A stretch of 64,000 nt of DNA, taken from the NCBI GenBank assembly GCA_021018995.1, contig JAJIZI010000018.1, positions 434,001-498,000 of the forward strand, in the 5' to 3' direction. This stretch comes from Chloranthus sessilifolius. Lineage: Eukaryota > Streptophyta > Magnoliopsida > Chloranthales > Chloranthaceae. How positions within the stretch are numbered: position 1 is the stretch's first letter; every line of letters starts with the position of its first letter. A program made the position numbers and the translations under genes. The notes beneath the pieces were generated by a model. That model made no database searches. It had not been told where the DNA came from and saw only the letters and a list, made by a program, of their open reading frames with translations. Positions 53,681-64,000 of this stretch are shown one piece after another.

Positions 53681-53949
53681 AATTGCTCCACATTTCTTTT
53701 TTGGGTTGAGACCAGGTCTTTGCCTCTTCAGTTCAGGCATTTTGACAGCTAGTGAGGTTGTCCCTTCTCTTTCTTCCTTTGGATCGACATGGATTATCAT
53801 CTTTTTGGCACTTTTAGGCTGCTTTCATGGTTAAGCCTGTCTTTATTGTTAGCTGTAACACAAGCACTTAAAACACTTATTTAGTTCTCTCAAGGGTCTA
53901 TCAAGGCCCAGGTTAAAGGGTGGAAAATGGTATTTTCTAGTTCTCAACA

Positions 53950-53965
53950 CACCCCCAAACCTAAG
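53950..53965 (-). promoter_or_regulatory. polypurine tract of A2
   Basis: The element strand reads CTTAGGTTTGGGGGTG up to the LTR. Confidence 0.88.
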
Positions 53966-55677
53966 CTTTGTTAGTCCCTTAGCAAAGTCAAAATTAAAAA
54001 CAGAATAAAAAGCTACTTTTGTAGGGAACATAGTTGCATTTAGCATATACAACAAGCCTTTTAAACCCCTAGGTGATCTCTAGTGGAGGAGTGAAGTCTC
54101 CTGAGGGTTTTCAGTGAAGGTACCCACAAACTTCTCCAATAAATCAGTTAAGATGAATGCAGTTCTATTACAGCAAACTTTCATCCAATCAGATTATTCA
54201 CACCTGCATCAGTCAGGCTGTAAGAAGATTTTCAAGAAAACATCAGTTCAAAACTAAAATTCTGCTGTAATTCCTTTTTACCATTCACTCAATTTGAGTC
54301 AAAAAGTTATTTACAAGAAAAATTAATGAACAGCTTGCCTTCTATTTGAGAATCCAGCTTTGATGTTACCCCAAATAAGTCGATTTCAAACCCAACTCTC
54401 ACCAGGTTTTCACTCAACATGTAAGCAAGAGGGTTGTACTATTTCACACGGCTCAAGAGCAGTTATAGCCCACAAATAGGACTGTAAGTATGAGCATAGG
54501 CATTGCTTTTTAGTTCTGAATTCACTGCTCTTTTCACCATAGATTACACAAATCCTTATCTCCATGTGACAGCTGAATCCATCATTGATCAGTAAGGACT
54601 TTAACTTGGGTTGTAATGTGGCTTATGGGTGAAATTTATCGAGAATAAAAGGGTGGAATGGAGTTCAAATTTGAGAAGTCAGTCAAGGTAAGGAGGTGAT
54701 AGACACACCTTCTTCAATTCAGCACAATTTCATCTTCTTCTTTGAATTTTCAGAGCCAAAGTGGCCATCTTTTTCTCTTTCTTTTTCAAACTTCCAATGA
54801 AATGCCTTCTCCTTTATTTTTATTTTTTTTTCAAAGCAACATTGACTGGAATGCCACATTTCTTCTGCTGATACATCATTGCCTTCAATTACTTTTTTTA
54901 CCAAACTGTTACCCAACTCACCTTTCTTCAACTTTCTTTCCTTTACCTTTTGAATTCTCAGCGTGAGGGTTAGGCTAAATGAGGTTGATGAGGTTTCAAA
55001 GAAATCTTGGATTTATAAAGCTCAATTGGTGTTTATCAAGGGCAGTTTCAAAAGGTTGGGCTTTTTGAAGTTCAAACTGTCTAAAAGGAGACCTTACATC
55101 ATGTCTTTGATATCATGATTGTTGTCAAACTATTTTAACTTGGATATATGTAACTTCTAGTGATAACAAGCAGGTTTAAACAGTCCCTAGAGCAGAAAAA
55201 AATGCCAATTCATACCTCCAAAGAATACATTTCAGGTCCAAATCTCACTGGGTGTGGTTTTCTATCAAATTCCTGAGGTATATCATCACTGTTTTCTCTC
55301 TTTTTAAGTTTACTAAAACATCAATTTTCTTTTCGAAATTTTCTGACCTTCACCTCATGAAAGTATTAGAATTACACTAGAAATTAATTTTAAAAAGTTT
55401 TAACTTCCTCATTTTTCAAAACAACAGGTGTGAAATTACTTCATTTTCAAAAATTCTACTGATCATAAGCTGCATTGATGTTAACTCAATTATTGACATT
55501 TCTGCCACACCCCTAAACCTATGGTGAGCAGGGTTCGCACTGGTCCAAAGCAGAGAAAAGAAACAATCAAGCAGAAATCATAATGACAAGAAGAAAGAAC
55601 AGAAATGCATAGTAATTACACAAGAAAAACCAGAATTTTATATTATAAACTCATAACACAGATAAGTACAATGTCAT
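53966..55677 (-). other. 3' untranslated region of A2 with second polypurine-like tract
   Basis: No gene. The element strand has ATAGGTTTAGGGGTGTGGCAG at about 55504-55523, matching 4503-4521 of A1 with two changes. Confidence 0.68.
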
Positions 55678-58165
55678 CTAATAACTGGGGTCAGAATCTG
55701 TATCATAAGTTGGTTCAATGGGATCAGAATTGGAGTCACTGTCAGGGTCAAAACTAGAATCAGTATTGGAGTCTGAACTCGGTTTAGCCTTCTCCTGGAT
55801 TGTGTTTTGCAGCTCAGTGTATTCCTCTGATCTGATCTTTTTGGTGAGGCCAATATACTTTCCAAGTCTAGTAGTCCTCAATTTTTCCTGTTCAAGCTAT
55901 GCTTGCAACATGGTCACCTTGTGCTGCTCACTCCTAACCATCTGAAAAGTTTGACCCAATAGGTCCTTCATTTTCTCTCTCTCAAATTTCATGAATAACT
56001 CCAATTTTCGAATCTGGTTTTCATAAGGGGTTCTAATGTAAGCTTGCAAATCAGCTAACCCCTTGAGGACATCTCGACAGATATATGGATTCTCTTCCAT
56101 AGCCCTTTTGAGAGCGGCAAATTGGTGAATGGGAATGGAATGGTAGGGGACCAAAGGTATCTTAGCTGTGGGAGTGGGAGAAGAGGGGTCCAGAAGGATG
56201 ACTTCAGGGTCGGTCTGATTGGCTTGATCAGAAAAAGTGAGGAGAGGTGAAGGGGGCTCAACAAGAGCTACCTCAGGTTCAGTTTGGGTAGCATGGGCAG
56301 TAGTAGTGAGGGTGGGCAGATCAACCAATACTACCTCAGGTTCAGTTTGGGTAGCATGGTCATCAACAAAGCTAAGGTAGTTGTGTGGGATGTGGAGGCT
56401 AAGGTTTGGAGAAGGTCATTGGTCACAGACTGATTATCTGTATTGATCTATAGTTGGGCTTGGATGGATTGGAGAAAGGTAAATATTTGGCTAATTGATT
56501 CAGGTGTGGGTGTCATAGGCATAGCAGGGGCTGGTAAAACTGATGTGGATGGTGGAGGTGCAATGGGTGAAATGGCTGTAAAGGGAGAAGTAGCCAAGTG
56601 AGTGAAATGAGGAGGGTCAGGTATAGAGACAGATTCAAGCCCAACGTTTTCAAAAATAGACCCCATCAATGATGAATAAGCCTCTGTAGTGAAAAGCTTA
56701 GGTTCAGGGGTATGGGTTACTTCAACTGTGTGGGCTGAAGGAGCAGGTGAACTTGAGAGGCTTTGGAGAAGAGGAGTGCTAGGAGATTGTTCAATAAAAT
56801 CTGTGGCCAGGTCTTGGGCATTGGTGGGAGAAGTTGGTGGTGTGAGTATGGCTGGAGTGGTTGGTGTAGAGGGGGAGTCTGCAATTGGGATAATGGTGGG
56901 TATGGGAGATGGGACTGCTGGAATAGGTGAAGTGGCAGGAGCTGGACTAGGTGAGGAGGGTAAAATGACAACTTCTTTAAGAATGGGCGCAGCTGAAGAG
57001 CTGGTCACCATAGGAAGGACAACTTCTTCAAGAATGGGTGCAGCTAAAGAGCTGGTCACCTCAGGGTCTGGCAAAGCAAGTTCTAAGGGAGCTGCAGGAG
57101 CAGGTTCATGTATGGCAGGTCCACTAGCAGCTGTAGATGTAGGCTTAGTAGCAATTGCAGGTGCAGGCTCACCTTCCTCTCTCATTCTTTTCAGCATTGC
57201 TTGGCTTGTAGTCCAAGCCTTTTTCCCAAAAGTATGAGGAGCTATGATTTCAAATGGCTCCTGGTCATCAATGTCAAACTTAGCTCTTAGTAGGGCGGTG
57301 ATCAGTCTACCAAATGGGATTCCAGCTAATTTCTGCTCCTTTTTCAACTTGGCACTAATATCAGTCATGGCTTCAAAAATTAACATAGGGGCATTGAAAA
57401 ATTGCCCCTTAGAAAACTAAAAGAGAGCCTCTAAAATTGGTGTCCTCCTTTCTTGGCTGTGCCCAGTGACATAAAAACTTCCCCTCAAAATTGAATCCAT
57501 CAGTAAAAATTGAGGTGCTAAGTCTCTCCTCATTATGGATTGTCCAGTTCCAACGATCCCTTGGGTTAAATGTGCAGCCATTTCTCTGAAAGAGGCTGCT
57601 TCTAGTGCAGCCAATGGACCAGCAGGATCATATTGAAAAGGTATCCCCAAAGCATTCCCAATGTCTTCATATGTGACAGTTAAATCACAATCATCAATGA
57701 AAATAACAAGAGTGGGGACATCAGCATCTTTCTCTGTTACTTTTACCAGGTTTTGCTACCATAATTTCATCATTCGTGGATATATTTTCTCTGGTAGAGG
57801 GGTAAGGATATTGCTCAGTGAGGCATCCCTAATGTATCTCAAAGATAGCTGACAGTCCGGTTTGTTGACGAAAAAAGTTTCATCCACGATAAGCTTAGGA
57901 ATCAGCTTCTGAACTTCAATGAATGGATTTGGCAATACCAAATGCATAGGCAGAGGAGGAAGCTCAGGCTCAGGACTAGCAGCTGCTGGGATGGGTTCCT
58001 CATGTCTAACCTTCTTCCCTTTCTCAATCCTATCAGCTCTATCCATTGATAGTTTTCTTTTGGCTGAGGCTTTGGTTTTTCCTTTTGGGGTTGGTTTGCT
58101 AATTTTCTTAGCAGAAGATTTTGGGAACATGGCAGCCAGTGATTTTTCAGCTTTCCCCATTCTAA
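55678..58165 (-). pseudogene. Athila ORF3 of A2, broken
   Basis: About 830 codons if read through. It starts MGKAEKSLAAMFPKSS at about 58165, then the lysine-rich N-terminus, LSLRYIRDASLSNILTPLPE, the globular domain, a Pro/Ser/Thr-rich centre, three (A)xQT(E/D)PEV repeats, the helical part, and an acidic tail rich in Asp and Ser (SNTDSSFDPDSDSNSDP). That tail is lost from frame in A1. Stops near 57753 and 57418, a frameshift with deletion near 56330-56450, and a stop at 55897 break it. No membrane segment seen. Confidence 0.82.
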
Positions 58166-58249
58166 AGTCGTGTATAAAAACGCCCACAACAAATGCTGAC
58201 ACAAAATCAAACTTTGCAAATGATAAACAGAGGAAATGCACAGAACAAT

Positions 58250-58770
58250 ACCGAAATCTAGGGTTTTGGTTGAACGTGTTGCTTGCTCACTGAAATCCAC
58301 CAGAACCAGAAGCTAAAATCCCTCTCTTCAAGCTTAAATGATTAAACAAATGTGAAGAAAAGTGTGGCTGAATTCTAAAATCACGCAAGGAAAGAAAGAA
58401 ATGGGGTTTCTGTGAAACAGGACGTTCTCAGAAAGCTTTTGAATATGAAACTCTTACTTCGAAAGGGTTTGAATATGCTCAAAGTTATTTTCGCAAAGTA
58501 ATTTTTAAGTTTTCAAAAAGTTCAAAACAGTCCTTTTTACAATAGAGAATGGCATCAGTACCATTCGAAAAGCTAATAGCTTCAGAAACAACTTTTCGAA
58601 AAGCAAATGGCTCTTCAGAAACAACTATTCGAAAAGCAAATCATTGCTTTCGAGCAGTTCGTTACAAATCCAGATCCTTTTCGAAAAGCAAATTGAACTT
58701 TGCGAAAAGACAATTTTTACTTCGCGAATTAATTTTTCACATATTTAAACTTCTCGAAAAGAGAACAAAC
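58250..58770 (-). promoter_or_regulatory. spacer between integrase and ORF3 of A2: U3-like motif cluster
   Basis: At least seven TTCGAAAAG or TTGCGAAAAG motifs between 58440 and 58760, including GATCCTTTTCGAAAAG at about 58672-58687, and a telobox-like AAACCCTAG on the element strand at 58258-58266. Same arrangement as in A1. Confidence 0.5.
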
Positions 58771-58843
58771 ATGACTAAAAATAGAGAAATAGAAAACTAT
58801 GCAAAAACTACAGAACAAAAATATATTGTACAGTTGTATACCA

Positions 58844-60685
58844 TCAGATTTGGGGAGGTTCTTGATGATAGATGGGCAGCACAGGCTCCTGGGTATTTTC
58901 AATGCATGGTTTGAGCCTCTGACCATTTACTTTCAAGATTCTTCCATCACTTGGGTCTAAAATTTCAATAGCCCCAGAAGGAGCTGCATGAATGACAGTA
59001 TATGGCCCTTCCCATCTGGATCTCAGCTTTCCCGGAAAAAACTAAAGTTTTGAGTTAAATAGCCATACCTTAGAACCAGCTGTGAACTCTTTTCTCAACA
59101 AATTTTTATCATGGAAGGCTTTGACTTTCTCTTTGTAAGATCTCGAATTGGTGTATGCATCCATTCTCAGCTCCTCCAACTTAGCAAGTTGCAGTTTCCT
59201 GTGATTACCAGCAGTAGTCAGATCCATGTTCAATGTTTTAATAGCCCAAAAGGCTTTATATTCTAACTCCACTGGTAAATGGCATGCTTTGCCATAGACC
59301 AATCTGAATGGGGACATGCCAATTGGGGTTTTATAGGCTGTCCTATATGCCCACAATGCATCATTCAGCCTAAAGGACCAATCCTTTCTGTCCTTCTTCA
59401 TAGTCTTTTCCAGTATATGTTTGATTTCTCTATTGGAAATCTCTACTTGTCCACTGGTTTGTGGATGATATGGAGTAGCTACTCTATGAGTCACAGAGTA
59501 TTTTTTCAATAAAGCTTCAAAATGTTTATTACAAAAATGGCTTCCCCCATCACTGATAATAGCTCTGGGAAAACCAAACCTGGAAAAAATGCGATCCTTT
59601 AGAAATTTCAGAACCACTCTGTGATCATTGATTTTAGTGGTTGTGGCTTCAACCCATTTGGATACATAATCCACAGCTACTAAAATGAAATTACACCCAT
59701 TGGAATGAGGAAAGGGACCCATGAAATCTATCCCCCAAATATCAAACAATTCAACTACCAAAATGGGTTGTAAAGGCATTGAGTTTCTCTTGGAAATGCT
59801 GCCCAATTTCTGGCAGTTCTGGTAAGACTTATAGTGCTGCAGAGCATCATTGAAAAGTGTAGGCCAATAAAATCCACATTGCAAAACCTTTGCAGTAGTT
59901 TTGTTTCCACTAAAATGACCTCCACAGGCCTGTTCATGACACATAGAAAGTATGCTATGAAATTCTTCTTCAGGGACACATCTTATTATTTGGTCTGCAC
60001 AAATCTTAAACAGATAAGGATCTTCCCAAATAAAATGTTTAACCTTTGAGAAGAAATGATCTTTATCCATTTTATTCCAATGTTGAGGAATTCTTCCAGT
60101 AGCCAAAAAGTTGACTATGTTTGCAAACAAAGGGGTGTGTATACTAATAGCAAAAAGTTGCTCATCAGGGAAAGATTCATTGATAGGCAGCCTATCAATC
60201 TCAGCAGTTAAAAATCTAGACAAGTGATCAGCCACCACATTCTCCACACCCTTTTTATCTTTGATCTGTAAATCAAATTCCTGTAATAGGAGGATCCACC
60301 TGATTAATCTTGGTTTGGTGTCCTTCTTAGACAGAAGGTATTTCAAAGCAGAGTGGTCAGTGAACACCACTATTTGTGAACCCAAGACATATGACCTGAA
60401 TTTCTCTAAAGCAAAAACAATTGCCAGCAACTCCTTCTCAGTTGTTGGGTAATTGAGTTGTGCATCAATCATTGATCTACTGGCATAAGCAATGACATGA
60501 GGCAGCTTATCCTTTCTCTGTCCAAGGACAACTCCCAAAGCATAATTTGATGCATCACACATCAGTTCAAAAGGCAGTGAATAATCTGGAGACTGTAATA
60601 TTGGAGCTAAAATCAAATAGTTTTTTAAGAATTCAAATGCCTTCATGCATTCATTGTTGAAAACAAAAGGGACATCTTGGCACAA
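58844..60685 (-). pseudogene. RNase H and integrase of A2
   Basis: Open for 547 codons from 60685 to 59042. RNase [50 protein letters not shown]. Integrase zinc domain: [20 protein letters not shown] with [12 protein letters not shown], where the first Cys of the CxxC pair is Tyr. Core: [19 protein letters not shown] and [13 protein letters not shown], so D, D and E are intact. A stop at 59042 cuts off the C-terminal part, which continues in frame ([18 protein letters not shown]) to about 58844. The first codons used are simply the first Met after a break near 60710. Confidence 0.9.
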
Positions 60686-60715
60686 TAAATGACAAAGAGG
60701 CTTGGTTATTTTACT

Positions 60716-61983
60716 TTAGTCCTTAATGAACCTTCTGTAAAATCCAGCATGTCCCAGAAAACTTCTGATCTGTTTAACAGTTTTGGGAGGTGGTAAATGT
60801 GCAATTAAATTAATTTTTGCTCTGTCTACCTCAATGCCCTTGTGGGAGACAACATGGCCAAGGACAATGCCCTGGGTGACCATGAAATGGCTCTTCTCCC
60901 AGCTCAAAACTAGATTGGTTTCTTCACATCTCTGTAACACCAATTTGAGATGATGTAAACACTGGGCAAAACTGTCTCCATAGATTGAAAAATCATCCAT
61001 AAAAATCTCCATAAATTAGTCAATCATATCAGAGAAAATGTAGTACATGCATCTTTGAAAGGTAGCAGGAGCATTACAAAGACCAAAAGGCATTCTCCTA
61101 TAGGCAAAAGTGCCAAAAGGGCAGTGAATGTGGTCTTTTCCTGATCTTGTGGGTACACAGGAATCTGGTTGTAACCAGAGTAACCATCAAGAAAACAGTA
61201 ATAAGCTTTTCCTGCTAGCTTATCTAAAATTTGATCAATGAATGGGAGAGGGAAATGGTCTTTTCTGGTCATTGAATTTAATTTTCTGTAATCAATACAG
61301 ACCCTCCAACCAATTGTTTGTCTGGTTGACATAAGCTCACCAGAATCTGAGGTTACAACAGTGATCCCAGATTTTTTAGGTACCACCTGTGTAGGTGCCA
61401 CCCAAGCTGAATCTGAAATGGGGTAAATGACCCCTGCATCCAATAACTTAACAACCTCTTTCATGACCACTTCTTGCATATGAGGGTTCAACCTCCTTTT
61501 CATTTCCCTAGAAGACTTTGCGTCTTCTTCCAAATGGATTTTATGCATGCAAACAGCTGGACTGATTCCTCCCAAATCAGCAATAGTCCAGCCAATTAAC
61601 CTTTTATGTCGTTTCAAAACAATCAACAACTCTTCCTCCTGCTCCTTTGTGAGGGAGGAAGAAATAATCACAGACAATGATTTATGGTCTCCTAAAAACA
61701 CATATTTCAAATTTTTTGGCAACTGCTTCAGTTCTACATCAGGTGGGTTGAGAAAAGAAGGTAGCAAAGGTACCTTAGCTGTTTGTGGAAGGGGAAGAAT
61801 AGCAGGTTTCCAAGAAGAGAAACTTGCTGATTGATTATGAGTTCCTTGCACAGCATTTACTTCCTCAGACTTTGAGGAACAAAATGTTTCTTCCTCAGAA
61901 TTTCCCCAAGCATCTTTAGAATCTGTGGTTAAATCTTCACACTGTAAAAACTGTTGTAAAGTCCCTTCCACCAGTTCATCCAA
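60716..61983 (-). pseudogene. reverse transcriptase of A2 with protease-RT linker
   Basis: Linker (DELVEGTLQQFLQCEDLTTD), then LKRHKRLIGWTIADLGGISP, WRVCIDYRKLNSMTRKDHFP and YCFLDGYSGYNQIPVYPQDQ. One base is missing near 61123 compared with A1, which throws the frame; the next frame, after a stop near 61015, has EIFMDDFSIYG with catalytic FMDD and PPPKTVKQIRSFLGHAGFYR. A stop at 60716 separates it from RNase H. Confidence 0.9.
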
Positions 61984-62022
61984 TAGATCAACATGAAAAC
62001 ATTCCTCAGAGCTGAATTGAGG

Positions 62023-62481
62023 CTATGTTACTGCATTATAAACATTTAATTTCACCTTCATATTTCCAAAAGAGACTTCCATAATACCAGACCTGCATTG
62101 AATGTAAGCATTTGCTGTAGACAGGAATGGTCTTCCCAAAATGACAGGGATGGAAGTTTTGCTTTTTGTAGGTTCCATGTCCAAAACTAGAAAATTAGCA
62201 GGATAGAAAAATTTATCTACTCCTACCAATACATCCTCAATCATCCCAACTGGCTTTCTTTCAGATCTGTCTGCTAGTTGTAACACCACATGAGTGGGTT
62301 TTAATTCTCCCAAACCTAGTTTCTCATATACAGAATGTGGAAGCAGGTTGACACTAGCACCAAAATCTAATAAAGCCTTTTCAATAGTATGTTCCCCAAT
62401 AATGCAAGGGATTGTGGGGATTTCAGGATCTTGAAGTTTAGGAGGTGTGGTAATAGACAACACCTGATTAACTCTTTTCAC
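62023..62481 (-). pseudogene. aspartic protease of A2
   Basis: The active site reads LLDFGASVNLLPHSVYEKLG (Phe where A1 has Leu), followed by RSERKPVGMIEDVLVGVDKF and IPVILGRPFLSTANAYIQCR. This frame is intact through the domain, but it is separated from gag by a frameshift at about 62478 and from RT by a stop near 62023. Confidence 0.85.
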
Positions 62482-64000
62482 AGCAAAGACCTTCTTGGAT
62501 AACTATATCCTAGACCGCTTTTGTGAGTGCAAATATCTTTCAAAATTTTTACATATGCTAGAATTTGTTTGATTGCATCAAGCGAAGGTAGATTTATCTT
62601 GACTTGCTTGAAAGTCTCCATCATTTCATCTATTTTTGTGTTCCCTTTATCAAAAGGGGATACAGATTTCATGGCATGAGGAAATGGTAAATGAGGAACT
62701 AGTCCTTCATCTACATCTTTAGAAGCATTATCAGAATCTTTTTTATTTTTTTGTTTTTCATTTTTTTGATTTTTCTGAGGTACATCAGCACCCCCACTAC
62801 TAACATTATGCTGCTCCTGCTGCATATCTTTATCATTTTCCTCACTTTTTTCTTCTTCAGTACCCACTTTGTTATTCATAATTCTTCCACTTCTCAAAGT
62901 TGTGACAGTTTTTACTTCTTCATGTGAAATAGAAGCCTCTCCAACCATGAACAGTCCTTTGGGATTGTTCAATGGTTGGCTGGGTAACTTTCCTTCCTCT
63001 CTTTTGGCCAAAGTATTCGAAAGTTGACCCAATGTTTCTTCAATCTTCTTTACGGTCTGACTGTGAAAGTTTACAGTCTGAGTTAAAGATCCTAAATTTT
63101 GGAGTGAATTTAGGACTTGATCTTCAAAAGAAGGGGACCTGGAAGGGACTTGAACTGGAGCAGATTGCTGTACAGGTTCTTGTGGGATGGGCTGCTAAAA
63201 ATTTGGCTTGGCATAAAATTTCTGTTGATAAGGCTGAGTAGTTTTGAAAGGCATTTGGTTCTTTGTTTACTGCTGCTATTGTGATTGATAATTCCCCTGG
63301 CTCCACCTCAAATTGGGGTGCTCTCTCCATGGATATTCATTTGACTGCATCTATCCAAATGATTGGGCAGCATGAGCTTGTTCCACCACTAGATCTGGGA
63401 ACTGTGGTGCAGCGGGACATTGGTCAAGTGAATGAGTAGGGGACTGGCATATCAGACATGCCTCCTCTACTCTTACAACTATTGGATTTTTAAGTGAGTC
63501 CATCAATCTATCAAACTTTGTGGTTAAATTATCCATCTTTCTTTCCAACTCATTCACCTCATAAGTCTTTCCTTTGGTGGTTTGATGATTGTTCAACCTA
63601 GCAGGATTCTCAATATCTCTTGACAAAGATTCCTGTTGAGTTGAGTTTTCACCAATTACTTCAAATAAGTCCCAAACCTCCTCAACTGTTTTTTGCAAGT
63701 AAGTGCCTCCACAGGAAGCATCTACCATATTCTTGCCTTTTTGATCAATTCCTTGATAAAAGCTTTGAACAAGCTGCCATCGGGGAATTTGATGATGAGG
63801 ACATTGCCTTAAAAGTTCCTTAAACCTTTCCCATGCTTCATGAAAAGTTTCAGTTGAGTTTTGTGAGAAGGAAATAATACTTTGTCTCAATTGGCTTGTT
63901 TTAGACATAGGGAAGTATTTGGCCAAAAATTGACACTGCAAATCATTCCAAGAAGTGATACTATTTGGTGCTAACATAGACAACCATGCTCTAGCTTTGT
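62478..64000 (-). pseudogene. gag of A2, partial (continues beyond window)
   Basis: From the window edge: SITSWNDLQCQFLAKYFPMS, WERFKELLRQCPHHQIPRWQ, YQGIDQKGKNMVDASCGGTY, and the zinc knuckle CLICQSPTHSLDQC, a clean C-x2-C-x4-H-x4-C box at about 63420-63461. Stops near 63350 and 63196 interrupt. Next GQLSNTLAKREEGKLPSQPL and, at the end, HAMKSVSPFDKGNTKIDEMM, the segment to which the tRNA-derived sequence is joined in A1. The N-terminal capsid part is outside. Confidence 0.87.

Larger units (their letters stand above)
52080..53949 (-). repeat. 3' LTR of A2 (1870 bp)
   Basis: TGTTGGTGACTCTAAGTG to CTCAACA; collinear with 1044-2910. U5 differs from A1 in the terminal bases (TTGGTGACT against TTGTTGCCT). 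Confidence 0.93.
52080..64000 (-). mobile_element. Athila-like Ty3/gypsy retrotransposon A2, running off the window
   Basis: Same family and strand as A1. 3' LTR 52080-53949, polypurine tract, long 3' untranslated region, ORF3, spacer, integrase/RNase H, RT, protease and gag up to the window end. The 5' LTR and primer site are outside. It is better preserved than A1: gag is present and a single frame of 547 codons spans RNase H and most of integrase. It sits in the tail of element D, so it is younger than D. Confidence 0.92.

Overview
This window is retrotransposon-dominated nuclear DNA of a flowering plant. Nearly everything recognisable belongs to plant Ty3/gypsy LTR retrotransposons of the Athila and Tat/Ogre branches, plus a Tekay/Del-like chromovirus remnant and a CACTA DNA-transposon relic. 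Athila-type tRNA-Asp primer sites, a third ORF downstream of integrase, and Tat-type double RNase H and G-patch domains all point to a plant. I cannot name the species. No intact single-copy host gene is evident; one weak host-like exon lies at 37.5-37.9 kb.

Layout. 1-1043: 61/62-bp tandem repeat, AT microsatellite and a small coiled-coil ORF on the minus strand. 1044-11740: Athila-like element A1, minus strand, with 3' LTR, ORF3, integrase, RNase H, RT and protease; nearly all of gag is missing and is replaced by a 61-nt tRNA-Asp-derived sequence beside the primer site. 11741-13520: truncated LTR of a different Athila subfamily (B), fused to the last 35 bp of A1's 5' LTR. 14239-15841: lone Tat-type LTR (family D). 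16214-17567 plus LTR pieces 17568-17746 and 31145-33113: minus-strand Tekay-like element E, split by element C. 17747-31139: complete but decayed Athila-like element C, plus strand, flanked by the 5-bp duplication acaac. 33360-33580: three tandem LTR-end-like units. 33600-34960: CACTA Tnp2 transposase relic, minus strand. 35-39.1 kb: mostly unrecognised. 39144-52079: Tat-type element D, plus strand, with LTR, tRNA-Arg-like primer site, very proline-rich gag, protease, G-patch, RT, RNase H, second RNase H and integrase. 52080-64000: second Athila-like element A2, minus strand, inserted in the tail of D and running off the window.

How the parts work together. Each element is a replication cassette: LTR promoter, tRNA-primed reverse transcription, Gag for particles, Pol enzymes for maturation, copying and integration, and a polypurine tract for second-strand synthesis. 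All copies carry stops and frameshifts, so none looks autonomous. In C and D most stops are readable as C-to-T or G-to-A changes, as expected after cytosine methylation and deamination. Insertion order is partly readable: C went into the LTR of E, and A2 went into D.

Most notable signals. (1) In two Athila families, the spacer between integrase and the third ORF carries the same motif family as that element's own U3, which suggests an internal promoter for the third ORF. (2) A1 carries 61 nt of tRNA-Asp including the CCA end, joined directly to the 3' part of gag. (3) Family D LTRs and leader share evenly spaced 23-bp palindromes containing TATATAA. (4) A second polypurine-tract-like sequence sits about 1.6 kb inside the 3' LTR in A1, A2 and C.
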